The notes beneath the pieces are model-generated. The model did no database searches, had not been told where the DNA came from, and was given only the letters and a program-made list of their open reading frames with translations. The translations under genes and the position numbers were made by a program. DNA of 55,545 nucleotides from Halothiobacillus sp. Lineage in GTDB: Bacteria > Pseudomonadota > Gammaproteobacteria > Halothiobacillales > Halothiobacillaceae. Numbering within the stretch: position 1 is the first letter of the stretch; the number at the start of each line of letters is the position of its first letter. Positions 1 to 10,182 of the stretch are shown piece by piece. Location of the stretch: assembly GCA_024636015.1 (NCBI GenBank), contig JAGXHU010000007.1, positions 1-55,545 on the forward strand. Reading direction: 5' to 3'.

Positions 1-28
1 GGCAGCGTCAGATGTGTATAAGAGACAG
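1..28. other. Nextera transposase adapter remnant (left contig end)
   Basis: Positions 10-28 are the 19-bp Tn5 mosaic end AGATGTGTATAAGAGACAG, preceded by GGCAGCGTC, the tail of the Nextera read-1 adapter. This is library sequence, not genome; the biological sequence begins at 29. Confidence 0.98.
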
Positions 29-245
29 GCTGTGAACCGGTAAATCGGGCGATCAGCGCCTGTGCTGCTGGGCCGCGATCCTGGTTGTAGATCGCCAGCG
101 GTACGTGGTTGAGATCAAAGGTGGCCGCAAAGCTGAACACGACCAGCTGGATGAGTGGAGGCACGATGATTACCACCCGCGCCTTGGGATCGCGTAGCAG
201 CGCTTGAAACTCCTTGATGGCCAGCGCCAGGATTCGTTGCCACAT
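29..245 (-). CDS. ybhR: ABC-2 type permease, YbhR-like, cut by contig end
   Basis: Only the first 72 codons are present, starting with ATG at 245 and running off into the adapter. The translation begins MWQRILALAIKEFQALLRDP, followed by a hydrophobic stretch (VVIIVPPLIQLVVFSFAATF) and then HVPLAIYNQD, the N-terminal membrane anchor and start of the periplasmic domain typical of ABC-2 drug-export permeases. It starts 6 bp after the stop of the preceding permease, so the two are translationally linked. By order (adaptor, tandem ATPase, permease, permease) it corresponds to E. coli ybhR, the second half of a permease heterodimer. The gene symbol rests on synteny and a short N-terminus. Confidence 0.8.
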
Positions 246-251
246 GCCTGT

Positions 252-1433
252 TTACTCCAGTGACTTGCGTATACGACGGCGACTAATACCGAGAAACACG
301 GCGGCAAGCACCAGCATGGCTAGGGTATTGGGCAAGATGACGGGCCAGACATCGCCCGCCAGGAAAACCGTGTGCAGGATCACAACGAAATAGCGTGCAG
401 CGATCACATGGGTGAGCACCTGCAGCCAGTTCGGCATGCTGCCTATGTCGAAAATGAATCCCGATAGCATGAAGGCGGGCAGAAAGGTCGTGATGATGGC
501 GAGCAGGCTGGCCACGAACTGATTGCGAGCCATGATGGAGATCAGCAAACCCATGCCCAATGCGGTAATCAGAAAGATTGCCGAGGTGAGGGTCAACACC
601 CACAGGCTGCCCCGCAAAGGTACATCGAATAGCCAGACAGCCATCGCAACAGAAAGTGCCATGCCCCCCATGCCGAGAACGAAATAGGGGATGAGTTTGC
701 CCAGCAACAGCTCGTTGAGCCGTAATGGGGTCACCATCAGGGCTTCCAGAGTGCCTCGTTCCCACTCCCTCGCCATCACCAAGGCTGTCAGCAAGGCACC
801 GATCAGGGTCATGATCACTGCGATTAATCCGGGCACCAGATAATCGCGGCTGCGCAGTTCAGGGTTGAACCAGACCCGTGTCGACAAGGCCACCGGAGTC
901 TTGAATTCGTGACCCTGTTGCTGCGTGCGCGCCACCATCCATCCCTGCCATGCCGCCGTCACATAGCCTTGAATGAGTCGGGCCTGGTTGGCATCGACAC
1001 CGTTGACGATCAGTTGCACAGGGGCTTGTCGGTTCGTATTCATCAGTGCTGCACTGAAGTCCGACGACAAATGCACGATGGCCTGTACCTGCCGGCTGCG
1101 CAGCGCCTGCCGGGCATGAGTCAAGTCAGGTTCCGTGCGCACGTAGAAATATTGAGAATGCCGGAAGGCGGCAAACAGTCCGGCGCTTTGCGCATCGGGT
1201 GCATCGGCAACGACTGCCAGGGGAATGTGTTTGGCATTGAGCGAAACCCCGTAGCCGAAGAGCAGCAGCAGGATGACCGGCATCAAAAAAGCAATGGCGA
1301 TGCTGGATGGGTCGCGCAGGATCTGTAAGGCTTCCTTGCGGATCAGGCCGAGCAGGCGCATGCGCCCGCCCCCCCGGGATGGTCTTCGGGCGGATTGCGA
1401 TGGGTCGGACGACGAAGGGATGTTTTCACGCAT
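252..1433 (-). CDS. ybhS: ABC-2 type permease, YbhS-like
   Basis: Inner-membrane permease of 393 aa for a drug or xenobiotic ABC exporter. One N-terminal membrane segment (about residues 43-62) is followed by a periplasmic domain of about 130 residues and five or six C-terminal membrane segments (about 200-390), the ABC2_membrane layout. The segment LVPGLIAVIMTLIGALLTAL and the following REWERGTLEALMVTPL are family hallmarks. The ATG at 1433 overlaps the ATPase stop by 8 bp. A second in-frame Met at residue 25 (before RLLGLIRKEAL) could be the true start, as residues 1-24 are polar and low-complexity. It lies in the order ybhG-ybhF-ybhS-ybhR, known from E. coli, where the system has been linked to export of antibiotics and cations; the substrate here cannot be read from sequence. 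Confidence 0.88.
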   Translation of the reverse strand: MRENIPSSSDPSQSARRPSRGGGRMRLLGLIRKEALQILRDPSSIAIAFLMPVILLLLFGYGVSLNAKHIPLAVVADAPDAQSAGLFAAFRHSQYFYVRTEPDLTHARQALRSRQVQAIVHLSSDFSAALMNTNRQAPVQLIVNGVDANQARLIQGYVTAAWQGWMVARTQQQGHEFKTPVALSTRVWFNPELRSRDYLVPGLIAVIMTLIGALLTALVMAREWERGTLEALMVTPLRLNELLLGKLIPYFVLGMGGMALSVAMAVWLFDVPLRGSLWVLTLTSAIFLITALGMGLLISIMARNQFVASLLAIITTFLPAFMLSGFIFDIGSMPNWLQVLTHVIAARYFVVILHTVFLAGDVWPVILPNTLAMLVLAAVFLGISRRRIRKSLE

Positions 1434-3231
1434 GTTTCGTACCCGCTTCCCCGATGGGTCGTTCCGTCACCAGATGAATAAAGGCATCCTCCATGCGGGG
1501 ATTGGGGTGTTCGTCGGTTCGAGCGAGTGCCCGGATATCGCTGGGGCTTCCTTCAGCCAGAATGGCCCCCCGGCTCATGATCACCAGGCGATCGCAGTAT
1601 TCGGCCTCGTCCATGAAGTGCGTGGTAATGAGGATCGTGACACCCTGGTCGGCCAAGGCATTGATCCGGTTCCAGAAGGCCCGCCGCTCGATCGGATCGA
1701 CACCCGAAGTGGGTTCGTCCAGAAACAGGATCTCAGGCTTATGCATGAGTGCGGCGGCCATGGCCAGGCGTTGCTTGAATCCCAGCGGGAGAATGCCGCT
1801 GTTGGTGTGTCGGTAGGGTTCGAGATCGAAACTCCGGATTGCCCAGGCGATCCGCTCCGCCTGCTGTTGACCCTTCAGACCGTAGGTTCGGGCAAAGAAC
1901 TTGAGGTTCTGTTCGCAGCTCAGCACCTCATACAGCGCGAATCGTTGTGACATATAGCCTATTCGCGCGCGCGCCTTGGCGGCGGCGGTGTGCAGATCCA
2001 TACCGGCGACGGAGAGTTGACCGCTGCTGGCAGGCAAGAGCCCGCAAAGCATGCGGAAGGTCGTCGATTTTCCAGCGCCATTGGCGCCCAGCAAGCCGAA
2101 GATTTCTCCTCGCTGCACGCTGAAGCTCAGGTTGTCGACCGCGATAAAGCGCCCAAAACGACGCGTGAGATTGTGAACCTCGATGACAGGACTTTGATTG
2201 ACCGGTTGCCCGGCAGCCAATGGCAGGTCTTCCACGGGCGTGACCTGGGGTGTATCGGTGCGAACCTGTTCCTGAAGATGGACCACGAAAGCATCCTCAA
2301 AACGGGGCGGTAGAAGGCGCCAGCACACGTCCGCTATCGTCGGAGGTGGCGTATCCGGTTTCAGAATGGCACGGACGCAATCGCCATCGATCACAGCATC
2401 CATGACTGCCGATTCCGCATTGATTCTGGCTTGCAGATGGCGTTTCAATCCGGTTTTCTGCCGAACGCAATAGACTCGGTGTTCCAGGAATCGTGTGAAA
2501 TGGGCCGGGTCGCCCTGGCCCAGCACTCGGCCTTCGTGGACCAGAATCACATCGGCACAGCGTTCCGCCTCGTCGAGGTAGGCGGTGGACAGCAGCACAC
2601 TCATCCCTTCGTCTGCCACGAGCTGGTAGACGATCTGCCACAGTTCTCGGCGGGAAACGGGTTCGACGCCCACCGTTGGTTCGTCCAGCAGCAGTAGCCG
2701 AGGCGGGCGCACCAGGGTGCAGGCGAGGCCGAGTTTTTGTTTCATGCCACCGGAAAGCCGACCGGCCAGACGATTCGTGAACGGCGCCAGTCCGGTCATG
2801 GCGAGCAGTTGTTGATATCGTGCCGGGCGCTGTGCGTGGGGCAAGCCCTGCAGGTCGGCGTAAAGATTCAGGTTTTCCTGAACGGTGAGATCTTCGTAGA
2901 GACCAAAATGCTGCGGCATGTAGCCCAGGCTAGATTGCACATCCAGGGCTTGCGTGCGGACATCCATGCCGAGGACGGTCAGGCTGCCAGAATCGGGAGT
3001 CAGCAGCCCGGCAATTAGGCGCATCAGCGTGGTTTTACCTGCGCCATCTGGGCCGATAAGCCCCGTGACTTGCCCCGGACGGACCCGAATGCTGATGCCG
3101 TCGATTGCCTGAATTGGCCGTTTATCACCACCGAATCGCTTGTGGACATCCTGGGTGATGATGGCGTACGGCTCGTCGTCTCCCAGACCTGATTGAGGTA
3201 AAGGGCTGATGGTCGGTGCCTCGTGGTGCAT
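1426..3231 (-). CDS. ybhF: Tandem ATP-binding subunit of ABC exporter, YbhF-like
   Basis: Cytoplasmic ATPase of 601 aa with two fused nucleotide-binding domains. NBD1 has Walker A GPDGAGKTT (about 60-68), signature LSGGMKQ (159-165) and Walker B LLDEP (181-185). NBD2 has Walker A GANGAGKST (382-390), a degenerate signature LPLGFKQ (481-487) and Walker B FLDEP (503-507). The switch histidine is present in NBD2 (H538, TTHFMDEAE) but replaced by Ala in NBD1 (A217, STAYLDEAE). A composite dimer would thus have one canonical site (Walker A2, H538 and LSGG of NBD1) and one degenerate site. The gene starts 14 bp after the adaptor gene and overlaps the permease gene, so the four genes form one operon. 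Its length is close to E. coli YbhF (about 580 aa). Confidence 0.92.
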   Translation of the reverse strand: MHHEAPTISPLPQSGLGDDEPYAIITQDVHKRFGGDKRPIQAIDGISIRVRPGQVTGLIGPDGAGKTTLMRLIAGLLTPDSGSLTVLGMDVRTQALDVQSSLGYMPQHFGLYEDLTVQENLNLYADLQGLPHAQRPARYQQLLAMTGLAPFTNRLAGRLSGGMKQKLGLACTLVRPPRLLLLDEPTVGVEPVSRRELWQIVYQLVADEGMSVLLSTAYLDEAERCADVILVHEGRVLGQGDPAHFTRFLEHRVYCVRQKTGLKRHLQARINAESAVMDAVIDGDCVRAILKPDTPPPTIADVCWRLLPPRFEDAFVVHLQEQVRTDTPQVTPVEDLPLAAGQPVNQSPVIEVHNLTRRFGRFIAVDNLSFSVQRGEIFGLLGANGAGKSTTFRMLCGLLPASSGQLSVAGMDLHTAAAKARARIGYMSQRFALYEVLSCEQNLKFFARTYGLKGQQQAERIAWAIRSFDLEPYRHTNSGILPLGFKQRLAMAAALMHKPEILFLDEPTSGVDPIERRAFWNRINALADQGVTILITTHFMDEAEYCDRLVIMSRGAILAEGSPSDIRALARTDEHPNPRMEDAFIHLVTERPIGEAGTKHA

Positions 3232-3245
3232 GACGCGATGCCGAA

Positions 3246-4286
3246 TCAGGGGTTGGATGGCGCGGAACAGGGGTTTTGACCACGATCCCTGATTTTTGCA
3301 TCAAAAGAAATTGTGACGGTGACCGGCATGCCTAAACGCAGGTTGGCGTTGGGATCGCAGGCATAGATACGAGCCTGATAGACGAGATCGGTACGCACGG
3401 CGGGGGACTCTACCGTTTTGGGTGTGAATTCGGCCGTTGGGGAAATGTAGCCGATCCAGCCCTGGAAGTATTTACCGGGAAAACTGTCGCTGGATAGCGT
3501 CGCTGTCATGCCTTCTTTGATTCGGCCGATATCCTGTTCATCCACATAGACTCGCGCCCAGTGGGGTTCAGTCAGGGCGAGCGTCAGAACGGGCTGGGCC
3601 GGTGAAGCCATATCTCCGGGTTCCAGAATACGGTTCTGGATTGTGCCGGGGCTGGGCGCCTTGAGCACCGTGTCGGTCAGGGCAATTTGGGCTGCGTTGA
3701 CTTGGGTCTGGGCTGCGGTGAGGTTGGCACGTGCCTGATCGATATCTTCCTTTCGCGGACCAATGATCGCCAGATCGAGCGCCGCCTGATCGGCCTTGAG
3801 CTGGCCGGCCGCCGCATCACGCGCTGCACGTGCTTCATCGCCCGATTGGATGGAGGCCATCTTCTGCTGGATGAGCTTGGCCGTGCGCGCATAGCTCAGC
3901 TGTCGGGTTTTGAGATTCGCCGAGTCCGCTTCGACCACGCCGCGTAATCGCTCGATATCCTGCGGACGTGATCCGGCAAGGAGCCGGTCGAGTGCGGCCT
4001 GACTGGCCTGCTGCGCGGCAAGGGCTGCATCGAGGTTGTTTTGATAACGGCGCGTGTCCAGCAGGGCAAGAGGTTGGCCGGACACGACGCGATCACCCGT
4101 CTGGACGTAAATCTTCGTGATCCGGGCAGACTCGTCGAAGGCCAGATCGGCGTGGCGTAGATCCATATTGCCGTAGAGCAGCAGTTCTGTTCGCTCGGCG
4201 GGTGGTCGTTGTTTGAGCCAGGCGTATCCTACCGCCGCCGTTCCCGCCAGAATAAGAATCAGAATGACGATGGGTTTTTTGGACAT
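3246..4286 (-). CDS. ybhG: HlyD-family membrane-fusion adaptor, YbhG-like
   Basis: Periplasmic adaptor of 346 aa. It has an uncleaved N-terminal membrane anchor (about 6-24), a first half-lipoyl segment (YGNMDLRHADLAF, GDRVVSGQPLALLDTRRY), a long alpha-helical hairpin rich in Ala, Gln and Glu (about 80-200), the returning barrel segment (LKAPSPGTIQNRILEPGDM), and the C-terminal run SPTAEFTPKTVESPAVRTDL also seen in E. coli YbhG. It should bridge the inner-membrane ABC pump to an outer-membrane factor; none is encoded in this operon, though a TolC homologue lies at 30057. It is the first gene of the operon. No TetR/CecR-type regulator is visible upstream, which differs from the E. coli arrangement. 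Confidence 0.9.
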   Translation of the reverse strand: MSKKPIVILILILAGTAAVGYAWLKQRPPAERTELLLYGNMDLRHADLAFDESARITKIYVQTGDRVVSGQPLALLDTRRYQNNLDAALAAQQASQAALDRLLAGSRPQDIERLRGVVEADSANLKTRQLSYARTAKLIQQKMASIQSGDEARAARDAAAGQLKADQAALDLAIIGPRKEDIDQARANLTAAQTQVNAAQIALTDTVLKAPSPGTIQNRILEPGDMASPAQPVLTLALTEPHWARVYVDEQDIGRIKEGMTATLSSDSFPGKYFQGWIGYISPTAEFTPKTVESPAVRTDLVYQARIYACDPNANLRLGMPVTVTISFDAKIRDRGQNPCSAPSNP

Positions 4287-4372
4287 GTCGTTCCTTGGCT
4301 TCCAGTATCTACCCGGCTATATGAGCAGTAATCCGCCGCATCAGAGCGATGTCATTGCGAATGCACATCATA

Positions 4373-4385
4373 CTCTGCCACAGAG
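4373..4385. promoter_or_regulatory. Short inverted repeat upstream of ybhG
   Basis: CTCTG-CCA-CAGAG dyad 87 bp upstream of the ybhG start, in the divergent region between ybhG and mscS. A TATGAT-like -10 lies next to it on the minus strand. It could be a repressor operator, but the arms are short and this is only a candidate. Confidence 0.25.
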
Positions 4386-4440
4386 AATGTAGGGATTTCA
4401 GATCTGTGCAGGGCTCGATTGCTGCATTTTCCCGAGTGGA

Positions 4441-4470
4441 TTGGCTTGCTGCAGTGAACGCAGCTAATAT
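4441..4470 (+). promoter_or_regulatory. Candidate sigma-70 promoter for the MscS-like gene
   Basis: TTGGCT (4441-4446), an 18-bp spacer, then TAATAT (4465-4470), about 108 bp before the proposed ATG at 4578. The spacer contains the dyad GCTGC-N7-GCAGC. Match to consensus is only moderate. Confidence 0.3.
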
Positions 4471-4577
4471 TGAGAACATATCGATGGGGTTATTTTTTCC
4501 CTTCGGGATGCCATTGTCTTGCGGCTAACCTGCCTGCGAAGCACGACCGGTTCAAATTTTATGGGGAGAAGTGTGAC

Positions 4578-5237
4578 ATGTCTGAATCGACGCATGGGCT
4601 ACTCGGCTGGCAGGTGATCCTGCCAGCCGTACTCCTGTTGTTGCTGGGTTCCATTGCAATTCTGATGGTGCAGCGCTATCTGACAACCTACCTGAGACGG
4701 ATTGCGCAACATAGCCCGATGTCGACGGGGACGGCGGTGTTTCTGAGACGTGGTATGGCGTCGGCATTATGGGTCATTCTTGGGCTGATTGTGCTGCGTC
4801 AGGTGGGTGTGAATGTCGATGGTATCTGGGCATTGCTTGCCAGTACGTTGGCGGTGGTCGGTGTTGGATTTCTGGCGGTTTGGACGATGGCATCGAACAT
4901 CACCGCGAGTCTGTTCATCTGGATTTGGCGACCCTATGAAATGGGTGAGTTCATCGAGTTGTTGCCGGATGAGATTTCAGGTCGCGCTGTTGATCGGAAT
5001 TTGATGTTTACCGCACTGCGGGCAGAAGACGGTACGGTATTGATGATTCCCAACAATATGTTTTTTCAGCGAATCATTCGCAGGAAACCGAATAATCACC
5101 GTCTGACCGAGTATGAGGCTTGGGAGTCCGAACAGAATGGCCCTCTGTCCAGGTCTGGTCATGCCGCGACTGCGACCGCCCCGGTGGCGGTCACGCCGGC
5201 CGAGGTCGCCGAGGGTGCAAACCAGAGCGGAACCTAA
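4578..5237 (+). CDS. Short MscS-type mechanosensitive channel
   Basis: Predicted inner-membrane channel of 219 aa in the small-conductance mechanosensitive (MscS) family. Three to four hydrophobic segments (about 11-32, 50-72, 78-105, 108-125) lead into the MscS beta domain: WTMASNITASLFIWIWRPYE, then TALRAEDGTVLMIPNNMFFQ, which fits the family pattern of a hydrophobic pore helix, RP, and IPN. The protein stops soon after the beta domain, in a polar Pro/Ala/Thr-rich tail, so the alpha/beta cytoplasmic cage of E. coli MscS (286 aa) is missing. ATG at 4578 is chosen over an upstream in-frame start because GGGGAGAAG precedes it. It is probably an osmotic safety valve or a relative lacking the filter cage. 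Confidence 0.8.
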   Translation: MSESTHGLLGWQVILPAVLLLLLGSIAILMVQRYLTTYLRRIAQHSPMSTGTAVFLRRGMASALWVILGLIVLRQVGVNVDGIWALLASTLAVVGVGFLAVWTMASNITASLFIWIWRPYEMGEFIELLPDEISGRAVDRNLMFTALRAEDGTVLMIPNNMFFQRIIRRKPNNHRLTEYEAWESEQNGPLSRSGHAATATAPVAVTPAEVAEGANQSGT

Positions 5238-5524
5238 TCTTCAGATGGGTGCTTTGTTCGCTGAGTGAAGAAGCCCTGTTGACTGTGTTCACTCTGCTGC
5301 TGGGGTTTTCCTCATCCAACCAATTTGATGGCCGGAGCATTTTTTCCTCAGTGTGGGTCAATATTGATTTATCGATATGTGCTGCAACAATCCGCATATG
5401 CCGCCTGATGTGGTACGGTTTGTCTGTTGCTTTTTCGAACCCGCCCCTCACCTGGTGTTGTTCGTTCCGAAGTTAAGCGCCAGGGCATCATGCCCGTGCC
5501 GAATCCAAGTGCAGATTGAGTTTT

Positions 5525-6862
5525 ATGTTACCCACCATTCTTTCGATCCAGTCCCTGTTGCTCGGCATGGGGATTTTGCTGGCGGGTTCCGGTTTGCTGG
5601 CGACCTTGCTTGGGTTGCGCGCGCATCTGGCCGGCTTTCCCGATGTCATGATCGGTCTGATCATGTCCGGGTTTTATGTTGGCTATATTCTCGGCACCTT
5701 GTGGATTCCGCCGCTGATTCGTCGAATCGGCCATGTTCGAAGCTTTACTGCCATGGCGGCGCTTTCCAGCGCCACGGCAATCGTCCATGGGTTATGGGTG
5801 GAACCCTGGGCCTGGCTCGCCCTGCGGGTGGTCAGCGGTATTTCGCTGTTGGGTTTGTACATGGTCATTGAGAGTTGGCTCAACGAGCAATCCAGTCAGA
5901 TTCGGGGGCAAATCTTCGGTTTTTATATGACCATTAGTCTGTTGGCGCTGGGCGCCGGTCAATTTCTGATCAGCGTGTATGGTGCCGACGCTCTGGGATC
6001 GTTTGCACTGGTGGCCTTATTGTTCTCTTTGGGGCTGATTCCCGTCGCCCTGACGCAGGTCAAGCAGCCAACCCCCATTCAGACCGACCGTTTGTCGGTG
6101 TTTCGGCTCTATCGGCTGGCGCCCACGGGGGCAACCGGCGCGCTCCTTTCAGGAACGGTGACCGGGTCACTCTGGGGTATGGCGGCGGTCTATGCCAGTC
6201 GAATGGGTTTGCCCGAACCGAAAATCGCCTTGTTCATGGCATTACTGATTTTTGGTGGCGCGTTCCTTCAGTGGCCGTTGGGGAAATTGTCCGATCATTT
6301 CGATCGACGCAAGGTCTTGATCGGGATTGCTGGGGCAGGGGTGCTGTCCAGTATCTTGTTGTTGAGTATTGTTCCCTTGAGTGATCGGGGCGCGGTACCC
6401 CATATTTTCTGGGTGGGGGTTCTGCTGTTCGGGGGATTTGCCTTTTCCCTGTACGCGGTCAGTGTCGCCCAGACACACGATCGCTTGGGCCCAGGCCAGG
6501 TTTTGGAGGCCACGCGTAGTCTACTGTTGCTCAACGGGGCGGGCGCGATTCTGGGCCCGCTGCTAAGTGGTTTGTTCATGCAGTGGCTGGGCGCGCCCGG
6601 TTTTCCGGTATTTATCTTGTTGACGCTGTTGTTGCTGATGGCGCTTATCGTTCATCGTGTGATGCATGACGCACCGGTGCCCTTGGGAGAGCGCGTGGAT
6701 TTTGTGGTGTCAACGCGGACTTCCGCCGTGGCTGCCGAATTCGATCCGCGTATTGAAGAGGCCGCTCTACAGATGCAGACGGAGGGGGACTTGGATACCG
6801 ATGTTGATTCGGATGTTCCCGGTGCTGAAGCTATGCCTCAGGCCCAGGCGGCGGATAAATAG
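5525..6862 (+). CDS. MFS transporter, YcaD-like
   Basis: Inner-membrane major facilitator superfamily carrier of 445 aa with about 12 hydrophobic segments. The first-half loop carries GYILGTLWIPPLIRRIGHVR (the A-motif region between segments 2 and 3), and the centre carries LGKLSDHFDRRKVLI, the equivalent loop of the second half. The opening (SGLLATLLGLRAHLAGFPDV) and ESWLNEQSSQIRGQIFGFYM resemble the YcaD/UMF2 group, whose substrates are unknown. The last 45 residues form an acidic cytoplasmic tail rich in Asp, Glu and Ala. A TTG three codons upstream (5516) is an alternative start; neither start has a strong ribosome site. The gene stands alone, convergent with the flavoprotein at 6892. Confidence 0.85.
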   Translation: MLPTILSIQSLLLGMGILLAGSGLLATLLGLRAHLAGFPDVMIGLIMSGFYVGYILGTLWIPPLIRRIGHVRSFTAMAALSSATAIVHGLWVEPWAWLALRVVSGISLLGLYMVIESWLNEQSSQIRGQIFGFYMTISLLALGAGQFLISVYGADALGSFALVALLFSLGLIPVALTQVKQPTPIQTDRLSVFRLYRLAPTGATGALLSGTVTGSLWGMAAVYASRMGLPEPKIALFMALLIFGGAFLQWPLGKLSDHFDRRKVLIGIAGAGVLSSILLLSIVPLSDRGAVPHIFWVGVLLFGGFAFSLYAVSVAQTHDRLGPGQVLEATRSLLLLNGAGAILGPLLSGLFMQWLGAPGFPVFILLTLLLLMALIVHRVMHDAPVPLGERVDFVVSTRTSAVAAEFDPRIEEAALQMQTEGDLDTDVDSDVPGAEAMPQAQAADK

Positions 6863-6891
6863 TTCCAGTCCGCACCGGACGGTCGTGCATT

Positions 6892-7524
6892 TCAATACAG
6901 ACTGTTTTTTTGCCGTTCCTCAAGGTTCTCGTCATAGCTTGTCCCCTCAATGGCTGCGCCGGTCAGGGCATCCAGAATGGAACCGGTGCTTGGGATACGG
7001 CTGAGGGTTGCGGTGTCCTGCTGGTTCCAGAGGCCGGAACGGAGGAGGGCGCGCCCACACTGAAAAAATACCGTTTCGACCGTAATGACCACAACACAGC
7101 GCGGTTCTTTACCCGCCATCGCACATTCAGCCATGATTTCGGGATCCTGGGTAATCCGGGCGTGGCCGTTCACCCGTAGCGTTTCTCCTCGGCCCGGTAT
7201 GAGAAATAACAATCCAATCCGTGGATCGCGCAACAGATTGCGCAGGCTGTCTATTCGGTTGTTGCCGGGGCGGTCGGGTAGCCAGAGCGTGTGCGCATCG
7301 TGAATCAATACAAACCCTGCCGGATCACCGCGTGGGGAGCAGTCCAATCCGTCTTGACTTGCCGTGGCCAGTACCACAAAAGGGGACGCGGCAATCATGG
7401 CCTGATAGGCCGGGTGCAAGTAGTCGATTTCCTTGCGCTGAGCAGCGAGCCCAACGGGCGGATAGATAGCCTCAAGTTGAGTCAGACTGCGAATTTCGTA
7501 GGGATCATCATGGCTGGGCGGCAT
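6892..7524 (-). CDS. Pyridoxamine 5'-phosphate oxidase-type FMN flavoprotein
   Basis: Cytoplasmic protein of 210 aa with a PPOX split-barrel fold. Recognisable parts are PFVVLATASQDGLDCSPRGD (first strand pair and FMN contact), HTLWLPDRPGNNRIDSLRNL (FMN-phosphate site) and GETLRVNGHARI. These match the MSMEG_1061-type FMN-dependent PPOX group rather than PdxH, which is an oxidase of vitamin B6 phosphates. Substrate unknown. The start is placed at ATG 7524 (MPPSHDDPYE): the frame stays open upstream, but that part antisenses the prfC start region and looks non-coding. It is divergent from prfC with a 157-bp gap and convergent with the MFS gene. Confidence 0.82.
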   Translation of the reverse strand: MPPSHDDPYEIRSLTQLEAIYPPVGLAAQRKEIDYLHPAYQAMIAASPFVVLATASQDGLDCSPRGDPAGFVLIHDAHTLWLPDRPGNNRIDSLRNLLRDPRIGLLFLIPGRGETLRVNGHARITQDPEIMAECAMAGKEPRCVVVITVETVFFQCGRALLRSGLWNQQDTATLSRIPSTGSILDALTGAAIEGTSYDENLEERQKNSLY

Positions 7525-7681
7525 GTGTTGTCTCGGCTGATTCAGGGTTGCATTGTGTATCGGGAGCGATTCGGCCAAAATACACGGTTTCGCTGCTAAG
7601 AAACTATTGAACGCCGTTATGACCAACGATGGCGCACAGTGGTGTACTAAGTTTCGCGTATTTTCACGCTGATGGGTTTTC

Positions 7682-9295
<1,614 letters not shown>

Positions 9296-9332
9296 GCGCT
9301 CAGCGCCTGCCTGTTGAGACGCTGGGCGGTGG

Positions 9333-10022
9333 TCAGTGTGACGTCACCGTGTCTGGCGGAATACTGGCCTTCAACCGAGCAAAATCGTTTGGGGCTATGT
9401 ATTGAAACAGATCCCGTCCTGCATTATTCACCGTGATCAACAGCCCCTTGGTCGGGTAGAGCCAGTATTGATTTTCACTCTTCGGATGACGAATTTCTTG
9501 GGGCTGTCCGAAGCGGCGTCGGATGAGTGCCTCCGAGTAATCAGCTGATGGTCGATAGGTGATGGATTCGATCGGGAAGTTTTGTGCTTTCAACAACTGT
9601 TGATCACTAAGCGGGTATTTGCGTGCGCCGGTTGGCGTCGGATCACCGGAGGTATGTGATTCTCCCAGCCATTCTTTCAGAATGCCCGGTTCGGTCTGGG
9701 CCACGATGGCCACTTGAGCAGACAATGCCCCTACCTGCATGTTTCCGAAATATGCTTCAAGCGACATTTTCTGGTCGGGGTCTACAAAAATGGCCAGATC
9801 CGCCTTCTGGTTGTATACCCGCTTGAAGGCCAGAAGGGAGTCTGCGCCGAGATGGACGCCAAATACCGAACTGCTTCCATCGGCATGCACCGTGATATCC
9901 CAAGGAAGGAACGGATGTTTCGGCACCTGGCTCGAACAGGCGCTCATCAAGCTCACCAGTAAAATCCCGGCGAATAAACTGCGCCAGTGATTGAGGGGTT
10001 TAATTTCTATTTCACGCAACAT
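9333..10022 (-). CDS. Putative lipoprotein of unknown function
   Basis: 229 aa, family not recognised. Residues 1-29 are a lipoprotein signal peptide: positively charged start, hydrophobic core (LFAGILLVSLMSA) and lipobox LMSAC with the lipidated Cys at 29. Ser-Ser-Gln follows the Cys, with no Asp at +2, so outer-membrane sorting is expected. The mature part mixes beta-prone and helical segments without obvious repeats; it contains ADGSSSVFGVHLGADSLLAF near the N-terminus and SENQYWLYPTKGLLITVNN near the C-terminus, the latter resembling small periplasmic beta domains. It is divergent from the rhodanese gene, with about 160 bp between starts. Confidence 0.75.
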   Translation of the reverse strand: MLREIEIKPLNHWRSLFAGILLVSLMSACSSQVPKHPFLPWDITVHADGSSSVFGVHLGADSLLAFKRVYNQKADLAIFVDPDQKMSLEAYFGNMQVGALSAQVAIVAQTEPGILKEWLGESHTSGDPTPTGARKYPLSDQQLLKAQNFPIESITYRPSADYSEALIRRRFGQPQEIRHPKSENQYWLYPTKGLLITVNNAGRDLFQYIAPNDFARLKASIPPDTVTSH

Positions 10023-10093
10023 GTGATTGAACCCATAATCTGCTCATGAATGATCGTGCAATGTACCAGATGACGTGCTTTGGGGGCATGAAA

Positions 10094-10123
10094 TTGATTG
10101 TGCGGCTTGATCAAAAATACAAT
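10094..10123 (+). promoter_or_regulatory. Candidate sigma-70 promoter for the rhodanese gene
   Basis: TTGATT (10094-10099), an 18-bp spacer and TACAAT (10118-10123), 59 bp before the proposed ATG at 10183. The spacer includes the palindrome TTGATCAA. Confidence 0.45.
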
Positions 10124-10182
10124 TGTGATGTCTTTCACCGTTGGTTTTGCGAGATTTTAAAATGGCAAACAAGGGGTTGAAG

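Noticed and set aside
1273..1950. 225-codon open frame on the plus strand
   Set aside because: Antisense across the ABC permease and ATPase genes, both well supported.
5445..5520. Sequence before the MFS gene vaguely resembling 5S rRNA, with GGGCAT-C-ATGCCC
   Set aside because: No 5S arms or loop E motifs align; only a short near-palindrome remains.
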